From Tissierella creatinophila DSM 6911 (GTDB lineage Bacteria; Bacillota; Clostridia; Tissierellales; Tissierellaceae), in NCBI RefSeq assembly GCF_001940565.1, contig NZ_LTDM01000001.1, positions 40,120 to 104,119 on the forward strand: DNA of 64,000 nucleotides. The letters are read 5' to 3'. Position numbers and translations under genes: made by a program. This document shows positions 63,211-64,000 of this stretch, piece by piece; position 1 is the stretch's first letter; each line of letters opens with the position of its first letter. The notes beneath the pieces are model-generated. The model did not search any database. It was not told where the DNA came from and saw nothing but the letters and a program-made list of their open reading frames with translations.

Positions 63211-63223
63211 ATAAATATACCTC

Positions 63224-64000
63224 CTAACTATAATGTTCAATAATATGTTCTATTTTATTTTCATTTATATCACTTAGACAAAATGGACATATCTCACTTT
63301 TCATAAGTAAAGCTTCATAAGTTTTTAGATTATCATTTATACTTTTCTTAGCATCAATAAAACTTTTTTGCTGATTTTCAATTTCTAGTTTGTAATTATG
63401 AAAACTTGTAGCTAGCTCTACTATCAAATGTTTCCTATCTATCTTATTATCTAACTCTTTCAATAATATATCAATCTCCTCTAAACCTTTTAAATCTTTT
63501 ATATAAGATTCACCTGTATTTAATCTTATACTAACTGAATCTACCTTTTTTTTAATACTATTTAAACTTTTAAGCTTATTAATTTTAATTTCAACGATAT
63601 CAGTTTTATTTTTAATTAAATCTATATCTTTTAAGTTATCATTTATTAAATGTAGCTTTTGTAGTTCTATTTTAGAATAATTCATCTGTAGCTTAAATTT
63701 CTGTAAATTTCCTAGTTTGCTTTTTAAATTATCTATTTTTAGTACTATGCTTTCTATAATATTTATATTGGACAAATAATTTATTAATTTTTCATTATAA
63801 TTTATTTGTTTTTTATTTTCATGCAAAACATTATTTATATTTTTATATAAAATCAATTTTTTACTTTTATTTTTTAAGTCATAAATATTTTTTTCTAACA
63901 TATCTAACCCATTTAGTTTAAGTAAAATATTGTTTACATATTTATTCTCTTGGTTAATATTTTTATAATTTTCTACAATTTTATTAAGTTTATCTTTAAG
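63224..64000 (-). CDS. Split SbcC/Rad50-like protein, coiled-coil and zinc-hook end of N-terminal half (5' truncated)
   Basis: The frame is open to the right edge; residues before the Met at 63901 (...NNILLKLNGLD) are also coding, so the start lies outside. The visible 258 residues are coiled coil ending MKSEICPFCLSDINENKIEHIIEHYS, with a CxxC zinc-hook motif (codons 63278-63289) only 18 residues from the stop. In Rad50/SbcC the hook is in the middle of the chain. Here the chain ends just after it and the C-terminal head is a separate gene. The Walker A half is predicted beyond the window. Confidence 0.7.
   Translation of the reverse strand, partial: LKDKLNKIVENYKNINQENKYVNNILLKLNGLDMLEKNIYDLKNKSKKLILYKNINNVLHENKKQINYNEKLINYLSNINIIESIVLKIDNLKSKLGNLQKFKLQMNYSKIELQKLHLINDNLKDIDLIKNKTDIVEIKINKLKSLNSIKKKVDSVSIRLNTGESYIKDLKGLEEIDILLKELDNKIDRKHLIVELATSFHNYKLEIENQQKSFIDAKKSINDNLKTYEALLMKSEICPFCLSDINENKIEHIIEHYS

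Noticed and set aside
62304..63901. Single sbcC gene broken by frameshifts
   Set aside because: Each part starts with its own well-placed SD, the small middle protein is a complete coil, and the hook chain ends cleanly; a natural split is more likely.
1..64000. tRNA, rRNA or insertion sequence genes
   Set aside because: No cloverleaf-like CCA-adjacent segments, rRNA signatures or transposase motifs were seen by eye; a tRNAscan/ISfinder run would be decisive.

Overview
The window is AT-rich DNA from an endospore-forming, low-GC Gram-positive bacterium of the Clostridia. The evidence is a dense set of sporulation genes (sigK, the complete spoIIIAA-AH operon, spoIVB, spo0A, spoIIM, dacF, dacB), strong AGGAGG-type ribosome binding sites, frequent TTG/GTG starts, and a fused IspH-ribosomal S1 gene of the clostridial type. 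Type IV pilus genes, a long pyruvate carboxylase and the gene mix would fit Tissierellales-like clostridia, but the species cannot be fixed from the sequence. I see no rRNA, tRNA, CRISPR array, insertion sequence or prophage. The window reads as ordinary, gene-dense chromosome.

Layout. 1-3.6 kb: end of a U32 tRNA-hydroxylation-type protein, udk, a class B penicillin-binding protein and an uninterrupted sigK, closed by a bidirectional terminator facing a YhcN/YlaJ-type spore lipoprotein. 4.6-15 kb: one long type IV pilus operon (pilB, pilT, pilC, major pilin, pilD, pilM, pilN, pilO-LysM, three minor pilin-like genes, a PilX-like gene). 15-21.3 kb: efp, a small acidic Cys-tailed protein, then spoIIIAA-AH behind a clear sigma-E promoter. 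21.3-29.7 kb: asp23, nusB, xseA, xseB, ispA, tlyA, recN, spoIVB, spo0A. 29.7-38.8 kb: nudF, spoIIM, pdp, dacF, scpA, scpB, dacB, rluB, mnmM and a flavoprotein. 39-43 kb: cmk, plsC, ispH-rpsA and a MerR regulator. 43-47 kb: pyruvate carboxylase behind a leader of about 500 nt. 47-55.6 kb: miaB, mutS, mutL, miaA, hfq and a PLP enzyme. 55.6-57.7 kb: lexA and a yneA-like gene divergent around LexA boxes, then a Xer-type recombinase. 58-64 kb, all on the minus strand: aspartate aminotransferase, PadR regulator, PHP phosphoesterase, rny, and a three-gene split SbcC/Rad50-like ATPase running off the right edge.

How the parts work together. Most genes fall into conserved Firmicutes neighbourhoods that combine housekeeping with sporulation. 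The most unusual signal lies at junctions where a sporulation gene follows a non-terminated upstream gene. At pbp, sigK and spoIIM a perfect 10-12 bp stem masks the Shine-Dalgarno, and a compartment-specific promoter can be read inside the same stem-loop. A transcript started at that promoter would lose the masking arm, while read-through RNA would keep it. Other points to check are a shared sigma-H-like upstream block before pilB and spo0A, the structured pyc leader with an 11-codon ORF, a 35-bp perfect inverted repeat whose edge covers the xer Shine-Dalgarno, strong Shine-Dalgarno sequences that point to ATA (xseA) and ATT (rny) start codons, and the split zinc-hook ATPase.
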